Shown: positions 47,501 to 55,645 of the stretch, piece by piece
Layout: every line of letters begins with the position of its first letter
Position numbering within the stretch: position 1 is the stretch's first letter
Assembly (NCBI GenBank): GCA_965238215.1
Contig: OZ250180.1
Span: 1,054,001-1,118,000, forward strand
From: JAPULR01 sp965238215
GTDB lineage: Bacteria; Chloroflexota; Dehalococcoidia; Lucifugimonadales; GCA-2712585
Direction: 5' to 3'
DNA length: 64,000 bases
The notes under the pieces: generated by a model
What the model was told of the DNA's origin: nothing
Database searches by the model: none
The model's input: only the letters and a program-made list of their open reading frames with translations
Position numbers and translations under genes: made by a program

Positions 47501-47682
47501 TCTCCTGGGTCACCAGTTCCGACGAGAAGCCGACCCAGCAGTCGCGGGAGGTCTTCGGGCTTCTATCCGACCAGGTCAACGTGCAACTGGACGCCCTCAA
47601 AACGGTCCTTGACGAGGACGTGGCCAAGTTCAATGCCCTAGTCGACGAGTTGGAGGTTTCGGCCCTGAACCCGAACCCCTAA
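44527..47682 (+). CDS. Sortilin/BNR-repeat propeller protein (VPS10-like), 1051 residues
   Basis: A large beta-propeller protein of the kind annotated as glycosyl hydrolase or sortilin-like. BNR/Asp-box repeats S-T-D-G-G-x-T-W recur (WKSTDGGTYWRN, YRSTDGGQTWAH, YRSTDGGDTWED, FRSDDGGDTWER, FRSTDQGNSWKP), covering ~residues 1-700. A beta-sandwich region follows (to ~900), then a helical/coiled C-terminus (residues ~905-1050; AAQDLKEKLAAIEGELAQTK). No signal peptide is seen from this start, although such proteins are often exported. The catalytic Asp/Glu/Tyr of sialidases cannot be identified, so a scaffold or binding role is equally possible. Confidence 0.85.
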   Translation: METVNPALFSSMEWRLIGPHRGGRVVAVAGDPHDPMTFYFGACAGGVWKSTDGGTYWRNVTDGFLNVSAVGAVAVASSDSNVIYVGTGEACLRANVCHGDGVYRSTDGGQTWAHLGLEDTHHISRVRINPQDPDLVYVAAMGHAYGPNEQRGVFRSKNGGRSWEKILFKSPNAGGADLSMDPNNPRILFAAIYQARRHAWINVSGGPDSGLYRSTDGGDTWEDITNNPGMPKGLKGRMGVAVSPAKSGRIWAMIEAEEGGLFRSDDGGDTWERLSDDADIRGRPWYYSHVFADTQDPDTVYILEGSAYKSVDGGRNFSPVPMPHGDNHDLWIDPTNPRRMIEGNDGGACVSFNGGETWSTIYNQPTSQFYHVTTDTRFPYRVYGAQQDNTTMSLPSRTYGGAISMADWHTVGGGESGYIAVNPDDPDIVYAGNHSNGYLSRYNHRTRQVHNVMVWPESSSAIPARDMKYRFQWTFPIHFSPHDSNVLYTAGNHVFRSTDQGNSWKPISPDLTRNDHSKMEVSGGPVSLDGTNAEYYCTVFALAESPVQAGVLWAGTDDGLVHLSMDNGESWQNVTPPDLPPWALISIIEASPHDPARAYLAATRYKLDDEAPYLYRTTDYGKTWERIVEGIPANHFTRVIREDTQQPGLLYAGTEYGMLVSFNGGDRWQPLQQNLPVVPIHDLAVKDDDLVAATHGRAFWIMDDLSPLRQAAADPAEASVRLFKPRTTHRHTPPETFGVASKAPWGYERTGTLVVAYAQRPDDDGGVIRSYMDGGANPPNGVYVHYYLDDATEEPVSITFLDAAGQPIIRYRSQDDADAPSLALGEERGSKPRPGLNRFVWNMRYPKAQNLPGDPLTESLHPPAITGPTAPPGSYAVRIQVGDRTLTQPFKIIKDPRLQATQEEMQEQFSFLIRLRDKLTQTHAAVEQIRSVRKQVDEWAGRTNAQTVADAAQDLKEKLAAIEGELAQTKASAQIDRLKYPAKLNGKINGLISWVTSSDEKPTQQSREVFGLLSDQVNVQLDALKTVLDEDVAKFNALVDELEVSALNPNP

Positions 47683-47727
47683 ACCATCCTAGTTGCGCCA
47701 GCAATTTGGCGCCCCAAGGAGGACAGC

Positions 47728-48225
47728 GTGTCGGCCATTGATGACCTGTTGGCGAACAACGCCAGCTATGCCGAGAGTTTCAACAAGGGACATCTAGCTA
47801 CGCCTCCAGCCCTCAAGCTAGCCGTTGTCACGTGCATGGACGCCCGCCTGGACACGCACCGTCTTCTGGGCATCGCTGAGGGGGACGCCCACGTGATACG
47901 CAACGCGGGAGGCGTGATCAGCGACGACGTTATCCGCTCCTTGCTGATTTCCCAACGCCTCCTGGGAACCCGCGAGGTTATGGTGATTCACCATACGGGC
48001 TGCGGCATGGCAACCTTCCAGGACGATGAGTTGAAGGACGCCATAGAGGAGGAGACGGATCTGAGGCCTTCCTTTGCGATGGAGGCCTTCCGGGACTTGG
48101 AGCAGGACGTTCGACAGTCGATGGCCCGCATCAAAGCCAGCCCGTTTATTCCGTCGAAGGACAGAGTCCGCGGTTTCGTCTACGACGTCAAGACTGGGCG
48201 GCTTGCGGAAGTGCCTGGCGCGTAG
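47728..48225 (+). CDS. Beta-class carbonic anhydrase
   Basis: A 165-residue zinc enzyme interconverting CO2 and bicarbonate. Zinc ligands: Cys and Asp-Arg dyad in VVTCMDARLD, then His and Cys in IHHTGCGM. VIRNAGGVISDDVIRSL is the family core. The short length matches the small clade resembling mycobacterial Rv1284. It starts at GTG after AAGGAGGACAGC, 46 bases after the propeller gene. Confidence 0.92.
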   Translation: MSAIDDLLANNASYAESFNKGHLATPPALKLAVVTCMDARLDTHRLLGIAEGDAHVIRNAGGVISDDVIRSLLISQRLLGTREVMVIHHTGCGMATFQDDELKDAIEEETDLRPSFAMEAFRDLEQDVRQSMARIKASPFIPSKDRVRGFVYDVKTGRLAEVPGA

Positions 48226-48324
48226 CGCCTCCACCCCCAATTGCCAGCGACTCGTGTTTATGCCAAAGTTACTGAGCAGAGAAATGGGAAAGATGGGAAT
48301 ATCGAGTATGTCAGGGAATAAAGA

Positions 48325-49245
48325 GTGAAGAAGCCAAACCGAGCAACCCCAAACGCTAAACTTACCGCCAACCGACGACAGGTACACTTGCTGGAGTTGC
48401 TCAGTTCGTTGGGAGGTCATGTAAAACCACTCGACTTTCAAAAGCTATTATTCCTATATTGTAAGGAGCTGAGAGATCGTGCACCTTACGAATTCATACC
48501 GTACCAATTTGGAGCCTTCTCCTTCACTTCCTACGCCGATCGCCGGAAGCTCGTTGAAGCCGGCTTGTTAGCCGAGGAGAGCGACTGGCGTATTACTGAA
48601 GAAGGTCGCAATCTTGTTGCCCTAGATAGGGACGAGTTCATCACTGCCTTTGCCCGTCGTCACAAAGGGCTTCGAGGCGACTCGCTAGTAGCAAAGACTT
48701 ACCGTAGATATCCATTCTACGCCACGCGAAGCGAGATCGCTGATCGTGTGCTCAGTAGAGACAAATTGGCAATGCTACAGGTTAAAGCTGCTCAACCGAA
48801 TTCTCCCGGAGTCGCGCTCTTTACAATTGGATACCAAGGGAGGACCTTGGATGGATACTTGAACATCCTGATTCGTGAGGGAGTGACCTTACTCTGCGAT
48901 GTACGGCACAACCCAATCAGTCGTAAGTATGGATTTGCACAAAATACGTTGAGGGGAATATGCGAAAAAATTGGAATCACATATCAGAACCTGCCAGAAT
49001 TAGGGATCCCCTCAAGCATGCGCAAAAGCACCGTCGCCGATTACAAGGCAATGTTCATAAATTACCAACTTAATATCCTGCCTAAGCAGGATGAAGCACT
49101 ACAGCAAATACTAACATGGTTGTCCGAAGGCAACCGTGTGGCTCTTACCTGCTTCGAGAGGCTCAACAGTCAATGTCATAGGCAGTATGTAGCTACGGCA
49201 ATTCACTGTAGGCTAGCAATTCCCATTGAAGCTAAGCATCTATGA
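48325..49245 (+). CDS. DUF488-domain protein with an N-terminal winged-helix-like domain
   Basis: A 306-residue two-domain protein. Residues ~18-110 (LLELLSSLGGHVKPLDFQKL, PYEFIPYQFGAFSFTSYADR) resemble small DUF4065/Panacea-like helical domains seen in toxin-antitoxin and phage-associated proteins. Residues ~160-300 are DUF488: LFTIGYQGRTLDGYLNIL, LLCDVRHNPIS, LPELGIPSS and LTCFERLNSQCHRQYVA. DUF488 proteins are uncharacterised; the Cys/His pairs could bind a metal or act on nucleic acid. It overlaps the next gene by ATGA. Base composition is clearly lower in GC than the flanking genes, so the pair may have been acquired. Confidence 0.8.
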   Translation: MKKPNRATPNAKLTANRRQVHLLELLSSLGGHVKPLDFQKLLFLYCKELRDRAPYEFIPYQFGAFSFTSYADRRKLVEAGLLAEESDWRITEEGRNLVALDRDEFITAFARRHKGLRGDSLVAKTYRRYPFYATRSEIADRVLSRDKLAMLQVKAAQPNSPGVALFTIGYQGRTLDGYLNILIREGVTLLCDVRHNPISRKYGFAQNTLRGICEKIGITYQNLPELGIPSSMRKSTVADYKAMFINYQLNILPKQDEALQQILTWLSEGNRVALTCFERLNSQCHRQYVATAIHCRLAIPIEAKHL

Positions 49246-50219
49246 ACACATCGGAGAAACAACGCATCCTTATTACTGTAAAGACTTATCCGACTCTATC
49301 TAGGAAGTACGGCGAGACAGTTTGTACCGCCGGAATTCGAGAAGATGGCACATGGGTGCGCCTCTACCCCGTGCCTTTTCGCAGACTCGGTCAGCAAGAA
49401 CAATATAGCAAGTTTGATTGGATTGAATGCGGGCTTACACGACACTCACGCGATCCACGCCCTGAGTCATTCCGGCCAATCAACGAAGTCGACCTGCAAT
49501 CTGTAAACCATATCGGTACATCTAACAATTGGAGTGAACGTCGTAGAGTAATTCTCGAGAATGCCCCCGTGTATGATAGATTAGATGACCTGATCCGCGG
49601 AGCCAAGAATAACCAAATTTCCTTGGCAATATTCAAACCTGCGCGTCTCTTAGAGCGTGTCTAATAAATCCTTTTGTTACCTCGAGCGCTCCATGTCACC
49701 TTGAGTGAAGCCGAAGGATCTGGAGTTGGAGGGGCGGACTTCGCTGCCAAACAGATGTTTATGCTTCGCTCCACCGTCGCCTTTTTAGACACCCTCTTAG
49801 ATTTCGTCCATGCGCATGAGGAGCGAGAATGGGACATCAAAAGACTCCAACAAATGCGCCAGCACTATGATCAACTTGAAATGTTCTCGGACAATGAGTG
49901 GAGGCGTACATTCAATATTATCCCTAAACTTCCTTACAGTTTTTCGTACCGATTCGAGGACAGCACAGGCAGAAACAGCAAACTCCAGATCCTCGATTGG
50001 GAAATTGGCGCGCTATATTGGAACTGTCTCCGACAGAGCCACAATTCGGAACCGGAAGCGCTCGAAAAGGTTAAGAGAAAGTATTTTGACGAATTTCGTG
50101 AAAAGGACCTTCACTTTTTTGTAGGCACAACTCAGCAATGGCATTTTGTAGCCCCCAATCCATGGGTTATTGTAGGTGTGTTTCCAATTCCTTACGATGT
50201 TCAAGGACGATTGTTATAA
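49242..50219 (+). pseudogene. DUF488-partner gene split by a MITE insertion
   Basis: Before the element, 137 codons read ILITVKTYPTLSRKYGETVC ... FKPARLL; the element then adds E-R-V and a stop. After it, the frame resumes at 49800 as DFVHAHEEREWDIKRLQQM and runs to DVQGRLL. Deleting 147 bases (element plus one target copy) restores one 276-codon frame with no other defect. Both halves look like one conserved family (TAGIREDGTWVRLYPVPFR; LDWEIGALYWNCL; FVGTTQQWHFVAPNPW) that I associate with DUF488 neighbours but cannot name with confidence. The N-terminal 140-residue product may still be made because its start overlaps the DUF488 stop. Confidence 0.85.
49653..49796. mobile_element. MITE-like element, 144 bp, with inverted ends and target duplication
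   Basis: The ends GAGCGTGTCTAATAA (49653-49667) and, inverted, GAGGGTGTCTAAAAA (49782-49796) match at 13 of 15 positions. TTA stands on both sides (49650-49652 and 49797-49799), a T-N-A duplication like that of IS1031/IS427-group IS5-family elements. Read differently, CTCTTAGA is duplicated at 49647 and 49794 with slightly shorter ends. Either way, removing 147 bases restores the host gene. There is no coding capacity, so it is non-autonomous. The interior GTCACCTTGAGTGAAGCCG and GAAGGATCTGG resembles short repeats common in many genomes. No parent transposase or second copy is in this window. Confidence 0.85.
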
Positions 50220-50368
50220 CAACCGTCTACGATACCGGTCTTGAGCAGGCGACCTTTTGTTGGCTAACTACCATCGGCTGACAGGTGAGCCTGGCCAGAG
50301 CATTGATTCGATTGCCCGCCAACACCCTTTTCGTTGCGAGCCTAATGAGGAATCGGTGCCACAGTTCC

Positions 50369-51394
50369 CTAGCTCGTGGCGGCCATTACGCGGGTGATGG
50401 CCTCCGCGATGGCCTTCATCTGCGTAGATAGCGTACGGAACTTGTCGAAACTGAGGGCCTGCGCTCCGTCGCACTTGGCCGTGGGCGGGTTCGGATGCAC
50501 GTCGACGATGATGCCGTGGGCGCCGGCGGCAATGGCTGCCAAGGATATAGGCGTCACGAGGTCCGAGGAGCCGGTGCTGTGGCTGGGGTCAACGATGATG
50601 GGCAGGTGGCTCAGCTTCTTTATCACAGGCACCGCCGCTAGATCCACGGTGAATCGGGTGTACGGCTCGAAGGTGCGTATGCCCCGCTCGCACAGGATTA
50701 CCTGGCTATTCCCGCCGGAAAGCACGTACTCGGCGGCCAGCAACCACTCTTCGTAGGAGGATGAGAAGCCCCGCTTCAACAGCACCGGCTTGTCCAGCTT
50801 GCCTACCGCGTCCAGCAGATTGAAGTTCTGGGCGTTCCGCGTCCCTATTTGCAGCACGTCGGCGTAGGAGGCAACCATCCCCACGTCTTCCGGAGACATC
50901 ACTTCCGTCACCACGGGCATGTCGAACTCTCGACCGGCGGCGGCCAGAATCTTCAGCCCCTGCACGCCCATGCCGCGGAAGCTGTAGGGCGAGGTTCGAG
51001 GCTTGAAAGCGCCTCCACGCAGAATCTTTCCGCCCTGCTCTTTCACCACTTCGGCCGTCGCCATCACCTGCTCTTCACTCTCCACCGCGCAAGGGCCGGC
51101 AATCATCACCGGCTCCTCGCCGCCAATGGTCACGTCTCCTAGCCGGACGATGGTATTGCCCTCCTTGAACTCCCGGGTAGCCAGCTTAAAGGGCTTGGAG
51201 ATTCTTACGACTTCCGCTACGCCGGGGAGCAGCTCCATCTCCGCCTGGAGGTCCGAATGTATCTGCCCTACTACACCGATGACCGTTCGTTCCGCGCCCT
51301 GGGACAGATGCCCCTGGAGGCCGTGGCTCTCGATGCGATTCTTAACGCCGTCAATTTCTGTATCGGTGCTGTCTGCTTTCATTACCACAATCAT
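50369..51394 (-). CDS. aroF: 3-deoxy-7-phosphoheptulonate (DAHP) synthase, AroG/KdsA-related type with N-terminal regulatory domain
   Basis: A 341-residue enzyme joining phosphoenolpyruvate and erythrose-4-phosphate, the entry to aromatic synthesis. Residues ~1-70 form a ferredoxin/ACT-like domain (MIVVMKADSTDTEIDGVKNR, VIGVVGQIHSDLQAEME) typical of the Thermotoga-like type. The barrel has MIAGPCAVESEEQ, KPRTSPYSFRGMG, LKRGFSSSYEEWLLAAEY, CERGIRTFEPYTRFT and DPSHSTGSSDLV. The ATG at 51394 with GGAG upstream is preferred to a longer frame. Aromatic amino acids or prephenate probably inhibit it. It follows aroH by 54 bases. Confidence 0.94.
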   Translation of the reverse strand: MIVVMKADSTDTEIDGVKNRIESHGLQGHLSQGAERTVIGVVGQIHSDLQAEMELLPGVAEVVRISKPFKLATREFKEGNTIVRLGDVTIGGEEPVMIAGPCAVESEEQVMATAEVVKEQGGKILRGGAFKPRTSPYSFRGMGVQGLKILAAAGREFDMPVVTEVMSPEDVGMVASYADVLQIGTRNAQNFNLLDAVGKLDKPVLLKRGFSSSYEEWLLAAEYVLSGGNSQVILCERGIRTFEPYTRFTVDLAAVPVIKKLSHLPIIVDPSHSTGSSDLVTPISLAAIAAGAHGIIVDVHPNPPTAKCDGAQALSFDKFRTLSTQMKAIAEAITRVMAATS

Positions 51395-51448
51395 GTGAGT
51401 GCCGCTCCAAACGTCATGTTCTATGCCCACTGCCGCCCTTCGGCGAGG

Positions 51449-51817
51449 CTAACAGTCGAGGCCCTGGGTTCTCAGGCCCACGGCCCTCTTCAAATACACG
51501 TATTTCAGATCTTCCGGCCCCTTCTCCGTGTTCACGAGCATAAGTACCCTGATGCACATGGGCAAACTGTTGGGCACCAGCATCTCGTGGGCGCAAAGCA
51601 GGGCCACGTTCATCCACCCCAACCGCCGGGCCGCCAGCGCGGGGTACTCCGCATTTAGGTCTTGGGTGGTGGTGAACCAAATCGCAGCCACTTGTGACTT
51701 GTCCAGTTCATTTTCGACGATGATGCGCTGCAGCAGTTCCTTGGTGGCGTCAAGAACTGCTTCCCGGATGTTCTCTTCGACGGTTGTTGCGCCCCTAACT
51801 CCCCAACATCCCGACAT
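51449..51817 (-). CDS. aroH: Chorismate mutase, AroH class
   Basis: A 122-residue trimeric enzyme of the Bacillus AroH fold, turning chorismate into prephenate. Active-site candidates: Arg in GVRGATTVEEN, Glu in LLCAHEML, Arg in MCIRVLM, and YVYLKRAVGLR near the C-terminus. Its ATG overlaps the trpA stop by ATGA, so it is coupled to trpA. Confidence 0.94.
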   Translation of the reverse strand: MSGCWGVRGATTVEENIREAVLDATKELLQRIIVENELDKSQVAAIWFTTTQDLNAEYPALAARRLGWMNVALLCAHEMLVPNSLPMCIRVLMLVNTEKGPEDLKYVYLKRAVGLRTQGLDC

Positions 51818-52650
51818 CAGGCCACTCCTTCCATCAACGCAGGAGATGCGCCGACCATCTGCGCCACAAAGGCGGACGCTCTTTCTATTGCCTCTTCCGG
51901 CGTAGATTGCTGGACCATTCGAACTAGCGCACTCCCTACAGCAGCTGCGTCAGCCACCTTGCCTACTTCCTGAAAATGCTCCCTTGTGGACACGCCGAAG
52001 CCCACCGCCACAGGCAGATGTGTATGGCGACGAACCCGCTCCACCAGCGCGGGCACCTGGGAGCTTACCGTGCTTCGCGCGCCGGTGACCCCGGTGACAC
52101 TGACACAATATATGAAGCCTGAGGCGGCAGCGCACACCTTGTCGATGCGCTCCTCGGTGCTGGTTGGAGCCAATAGGGGTATGAGGTCAATGCCAAACCG
52201 CCTCGCAGCATCGGCCAAAGGCCCTGCTTCCTCAGATGGCAGGTCTACGACAATCAGGCCATCCACAGTTGCTTCTCCCGCTTCTCGGCAGAAACGCTCC
52301 ACGCCAATGTTCAGGATGGGGTTGTAGTAACCCATGAGGAGTATGGGCGTTTCCGGCAGCTTGGGACGAAGACGTCCCACCAGATCTACGCAGTCCGACA
52401 AAGTGACACCCTGCTGGAGCGCATGAAAGCCCGCCGCCTGAATCGTCGCGCCATCGGCCAATGGGTCGCTGAAGGGCACACCGACTTCAATGGCATCGGC
52501 GCCGGCCTCCACCAGGGCGGGGATCAGCCGTTCCGTCACCTCCAGGCTGGGATAACCCGCCATGATATAGAGGATCAGGCCCGTTCTTCCTTCGGCCCTT
52601 AGCTGGGCAAACTTAGCTTTAATTCGGCTTTTGATCACTTCGGCTCGCAA
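51817..52650 (-). CDS. trpA: Tryptophan synthase alpha subunit
   Basis: A 277-residue barrel splitting indole-3-glycerol phosphate and passing indole to TrpB. The catalytic Glu and Asp lie in DAIEVGVPFSDPLADG. The N-terminus LILYIMAGYPSLEVTERLI and SVTGVTGARSTVSSQVPALV (substrate phosphate region) are standard. No trpB lies next to it in the window, which is unusual because trpBA are usually adjacent; instead it leads trpA-aroH-aroF. Confidence 0.95.
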   Translation of the reverse strand: MRAEVIKSRIKAKFAQLRAEGRTGLILYIMAGYPSLEVTERLIPALVEAGADAIEVGVPFSDPLADGATIQAAGFHALQQGVTLSDCVDLVGRLRPKLPETPILLMGYYNPILNIGVERFCREAGEATVDGLIVVDLPSEEAGPLADAARRFGIDLIPLLAPTSTEERIDKVCAAASGFIYCVSVTGVTGARSTVSSQVPALVERVRRHTHLPVAVGFGVSTREHFQEVGKVADAAAVGSALVRMVQQSTPEEAIERASAFVAQMVGASPALMEGVA

Positions 52651-52705
52651 ATTCTAACGGGGGAAAGTATAACACAAGCTCCAAGAGTCGACGCTCGTCC
52701 TTGCG

Positions 52706-53536
52706 CTAAAGAGCTAGGGCGGCAGCGAAGGCTACGGCGTTCTGCGCTCCGTGGACCCAAACGCAGCTCCAAAGGGAGCCGGTGCGGAAGTAGAGCCAGC
52801 CCAGCAGCGCACCGGCGACAAAGATCGGAATGATAATCGCTACACTGGCATGAGCCAGACTGAATATCGCTGCGCTTACCAGCAAGCCCCCCACGATCCC
52901 CCACCGGCGAGTTAGCCCCGAAAGGACAAACCCCCGGAAGAAGACCTCCTCTGCAAATGGTCCGGCCAGGATTACCATGACCCCAGTGATGGCTAATGCC
53001 GGAAGGCTGTAATCGTCGAAGGGGAGTTCCTGCGGCTTGAGAAGGTCTATTCCAAGCTGGCTGACGACGGCCACGTAGGCGGCGTTGAACAGCAGTACGG
53101 CTACCAGGACAGCCGGAGGAAGCAGCCACGACATGCTGCGGGAGGTCTGGGAGGGAATCAATCCGAGGGAGCGGGCACCTCCGCCGTGCATTGCCGGGCC
53201 AAAGAACCACGCCGTCGAAAACATCATGACGACGATCACCATCAGGCTGACGTTAAAGGCGAGGGCGGATTCCACGCCTCCATTGCCCACTACCAAGCGA
53301 AGAAATATCAGGCCCAATCCCAAACCAGCGAGGGCCACAAGGATGGCTGCCACGACAGCCGTCAGACCCCATGACGCTGGGGGAATCAGCATCTCCTCAA
53401 GGCGAGTGTCGCTTGGGGTATCCTCTATCCTACCTTTGTACTCTTCTGGTGTTGGGACGTGGGACTCGTTCTGGGACATGGGTGCGGGACCTGCGGATTC
53501 CGTCGGGGTATTCCCCTGATCTTTCGGCATTGTCAT
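52706..53536 (-). CDS. CPBP-family intramembrane metalloprotease
   Basis: A 276-residue membrane protein with about eight hydrophobic segments after a polar N-terminus of ~50 residues. The three CPBP motifs are present: EEVFFRGFVLSGL (EExxxR), FSLAHASVA (FxxxH) and VHGAQNAVAF (HxxxN). Bacterial members process peptides or prenylated-type substrates and some give bacteriocin immunity; the substrate here is unknown. It ends 55 bases upstream of the trpA start and may read into it. Confidence 0.9.
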   Translation of the reverse strand: MTMPKDQGNTPTESAGPAPMSQNESHVPTPEEYKGRIEDTPSDTRLEEMLIPPASWGLTAVVAAILVALAGLGLGLIFLRLVVGNGGVESALAFNVSLMVIVVMMFSTAWFFGPAMHGGGARSLGLIPSQTSRSMSWLLPPAVLVAVLLFNAAYVAVVSQLGIDLLKPQELPFDDYSLPALAITGVMVILAGPFAEEVFFRGFVLSGLTRRWGIVGGLLVSAAIFSLAHASVAIIIPIFVAGALLGWLYFRTGSLWSCVWVHGAQNAVAFAAALAL

Positions 53537-53626
53537 GAGATAAAGCTATCACGCCACTACGTCCCTCACAATAGAATCAGGTGCTACAATTCTCCCAGGA
53601 ACACTGGGAAAGGCAGGACTATCCAG

Positions 53627-54967
53627 ATGAGCGGCATGGACCTTTTTGAACAACGAGGCCGGAGGCGCCAGGAAGCCAACGCTCCACTAGCCGCCCGCAT
53701 CCGCCCCCGAACTTTGGAAGAATTCATCGGCCAAGAGCATCTTGTGGGGTCCGAGAGCGCCTTGAGGCGCGCCATAGAGTCGGACCGCATTCCTTCTCTC
53801 ATTCTTTGGGGTCCACCCGGCAGCGGGAAAACAACCCTGGCCTACGTAATCGCCGGTCTCACCAGCGCCCACTTCGAACCGATCAGCGCCGTCGGCTCCG
53901 GCGTGGCCCAACTCCGCAAAGCCGTCGCGGACGCCAAAGATCGGTTGGGCCTCCACAATCAGCGCACTATCCTGTTCATCGACGAAATCCACCGCTTCAA
54001 CAAGGCGCAACAGGACGTCATCCTGCCACACGTGGAGAACGGCGCGGTCACGCTAATCGGGGCCACAACGGAAAACCCGTCCTTTGAAGTCATCGCGCCC
54101 CTTCTGTCCCGTTCCCGCGTATTCACCCTCCGACAGCTTACCGAGGAGCAGGTGCGAACCTTGGTGGAAAGGGCCATCGCAATTCCCGAACGGGGTCTGG
54201 GACACCTGAAGCTGCGTCTGGATTCCGACGCCCTCGAGTTTCTGGTGGACATGTCCAACGGCGACGCGCGCACAGCCCTCAACACCCTGGAGTTCGCCGT
54301 CCACGCCACCAGGCCGGACAGCGAAGGCGTGCTCCGGATCACCTTGCGAATTGTCGAAGACACCATGCAGCGACGGGCAATGCTCTACGACAAGGCGGGA
54401 GACCAGCACTACGACGTTATTTCCGCATTCATCAAGTCAGTTCGCGGCTCTCACCCCGACGGCGCCCTCTACTGGTTGGCCAGGATGATAGAGGCGGGGG
54501 AAGACCCCCTGTTCATCGCTAGGAGGCTGGTGATTCTGGCGGCAGAGGATATTGGCCTGGCCGACCCAGCCGCCCTATCCATCGCCGTGGCCGCCCAGCA
54601 GGCTGTCCATTTCATCGGCATGCCAGAGGGAAGGATTCCCCTGGCGGAAGCCACCGTCTACCTAGCAACCTGCCCCAAGAGCAACTCCGCCTACGCCGCC
54701 CTCGACCAGGCCATTGCGGACGTACGCAACACGTCGAACGCTCCTGTCCCCCTGCACCTGCGTAACGCCGTAACGGGGTTGATGCGAACGGAAGGCTACG
54801 GGAAGGGGTACAAGTACGCCCACGACTACACCGACAACTACGTGGAGCAGGAGTTTCTGCCTCCATCACTCAAGGGAAGAAGGTACTACCGACCCAGCGG
54901 TCAGGGTGCAGAACAGGAGATTGAACGCCGGCTGGCGCGATGGCGAGACCGCTCAACATCCCCGTAG
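53627..54967 (+). CDS. rarA: Replication-associated recombination protein A (AAA ATPase)
   Basis: A 446-residue clamp-loader-like ATPase acting at stalled replication forks. After LAARIRPRTLEEFIGQEHLV come Walker A LILWGPPGSGKTTLA, Walker B ILFIDEIHRFN, sensor 1 LIGATTENPSFE and the Arg finger SRSRVF. The C-terminal tetramerisation region has SAFIKSVRGSHPDGALYWLA and YKYAHDY. The ATG at 53627 was chosen because family similarity begins at MDLFEQ; an ATG three codons on is also possible. Divergent from the CPBP gene. Confidence 0.94.
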   Translation: MSGMDLFEQRGRRRQEANAPLAARIRPRTLEEFIGQEHLVGSESALRRAIESDRIPSLILWGPPGSGKTTLAYVIAGLTSAHFEPISAVGSGVAQLRKAVADAKDRLGLHNQRTILFIDEIHRFNKAQQDVILPHVENGAVTLIGATTENPSFEVIAPLLSRSRVFTLRQLTEEQVRTLVERAIAIPERGLGHLKLRLDSDALEFLVDMSNGDARTALNTLEFAVHATRPDSEGVLRITLRIVEDTMQRRAMLYDKAGDQHYDVISAFIKSVRGSHPDGALYWLARMIEAGEDPLFIARRLVILAAEDIGLADPAALSIAVAAQQAVHFIGMPEGRIPLAEATVYLATCPKSNSAYAALDQAIADVRNTSNAPVPLHLRNAVTGLMRTEGYGKGYKYAHDYTDNYVEQEFLPPSLKGRRYYRPSGQGAEQEIERRLARWRDRSTSP

Positions 54968-54985
54968 ACGCGTTGGAAAGTTAGT

Positions 54986-55645
54986 TCAGCCTTCAGGGAT
55001 GGCCATGGGCCGCAACACCACAACCCTAGTCTCTGCCGGAAGGCTGGTAGCAGTCACCGAAAATCGGGGCAGGGCCTCCACGTCCCTCAAACCCATCTCG
55101 CGCAGGAAGGGGTCCAATCCCTCCAGTTCCACCGGGGCACCCGGAACCTTGTAGTGCATGGGCACAACTATGCGGGCCTCCAGCTGCCGAATCACGGCGG
55201 CGGCCTGGTCCAAGTCCAGGGTGCACCCACCACCCACTGGCATGAACAGAACGTCCATAGGGCTAAGTTCGTCAACCATTTTGTTGGGCAGAAGGGCGGC
55301 CAGGTCTCCCAGATGGCACACGCGTAGATTGTCGAACTCGAAGAGGTAGGCGGTGTTGCGTGGCGGGGGCTCGTCGGTTGGGATCGACGTTGGAGGAGTC
55401 ATGAAACCCCGGATGTACACGCCGGAGGCCCCGTACTCGCCGGGCCCCTCCATCAACCGAAAGCCGGGATCCAAGGCTGTCAGGTGGTTATGGTTTGGGT
55501 GGCTGTTGCTGACAGTCACGATGTTAGGGCCGGACTCGACCTTTGCAACGGAGCCGCCCAGGGAGTCCGGGAAAGGGTCCGTCAGAATAGTGGCGCTACT
55601 GCCCCGAAGTCGGAAGCATGAGTGCCCCAGCCATGTTACGTCCAT
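54986..55645 (-). CDS. Metallo-beta-lactamase-fold protein with altered metal motif
   Basis: A 219-residue protein of the UPF0173/UlaG-like branch: VTWLGHSCFRLRG at the start, LRVCHLGDLA, DVLFMPVGGG and RIVVPMHYKVPG. Where relatives read S-H-x-H-P-D-H, this protein reads VSNSHPNHNHL, so the first His and the Asp of HxHxDH are both Asn. Zinc binding is probably weakened, though His and Asp in CHLGD and the His in MHY remain. It overlaps bioY by 10 bases. Catalytic activity is doubtful. Confidence 0.85.
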   Translation of the reverse strand: MDVTWLGHSCFRLRGSSATILTDPFPDSLGGSVAKVESGPNIVTVSNSHPNHNHLTALDPGFRLMEGPGEYGASGVYIRGFMTPPTSIPTDEPPPRNTAYLFEFDNLRVCHLGDLAALLPNKMVDELSPMDVLFMPVGGGCTLDLDQAAAVIRQLEARIVVPMHYKVPGAPVELEGLDPFLREMGLRDVEALPRFSVTATSLPAETRVVVLRPMAIPEG

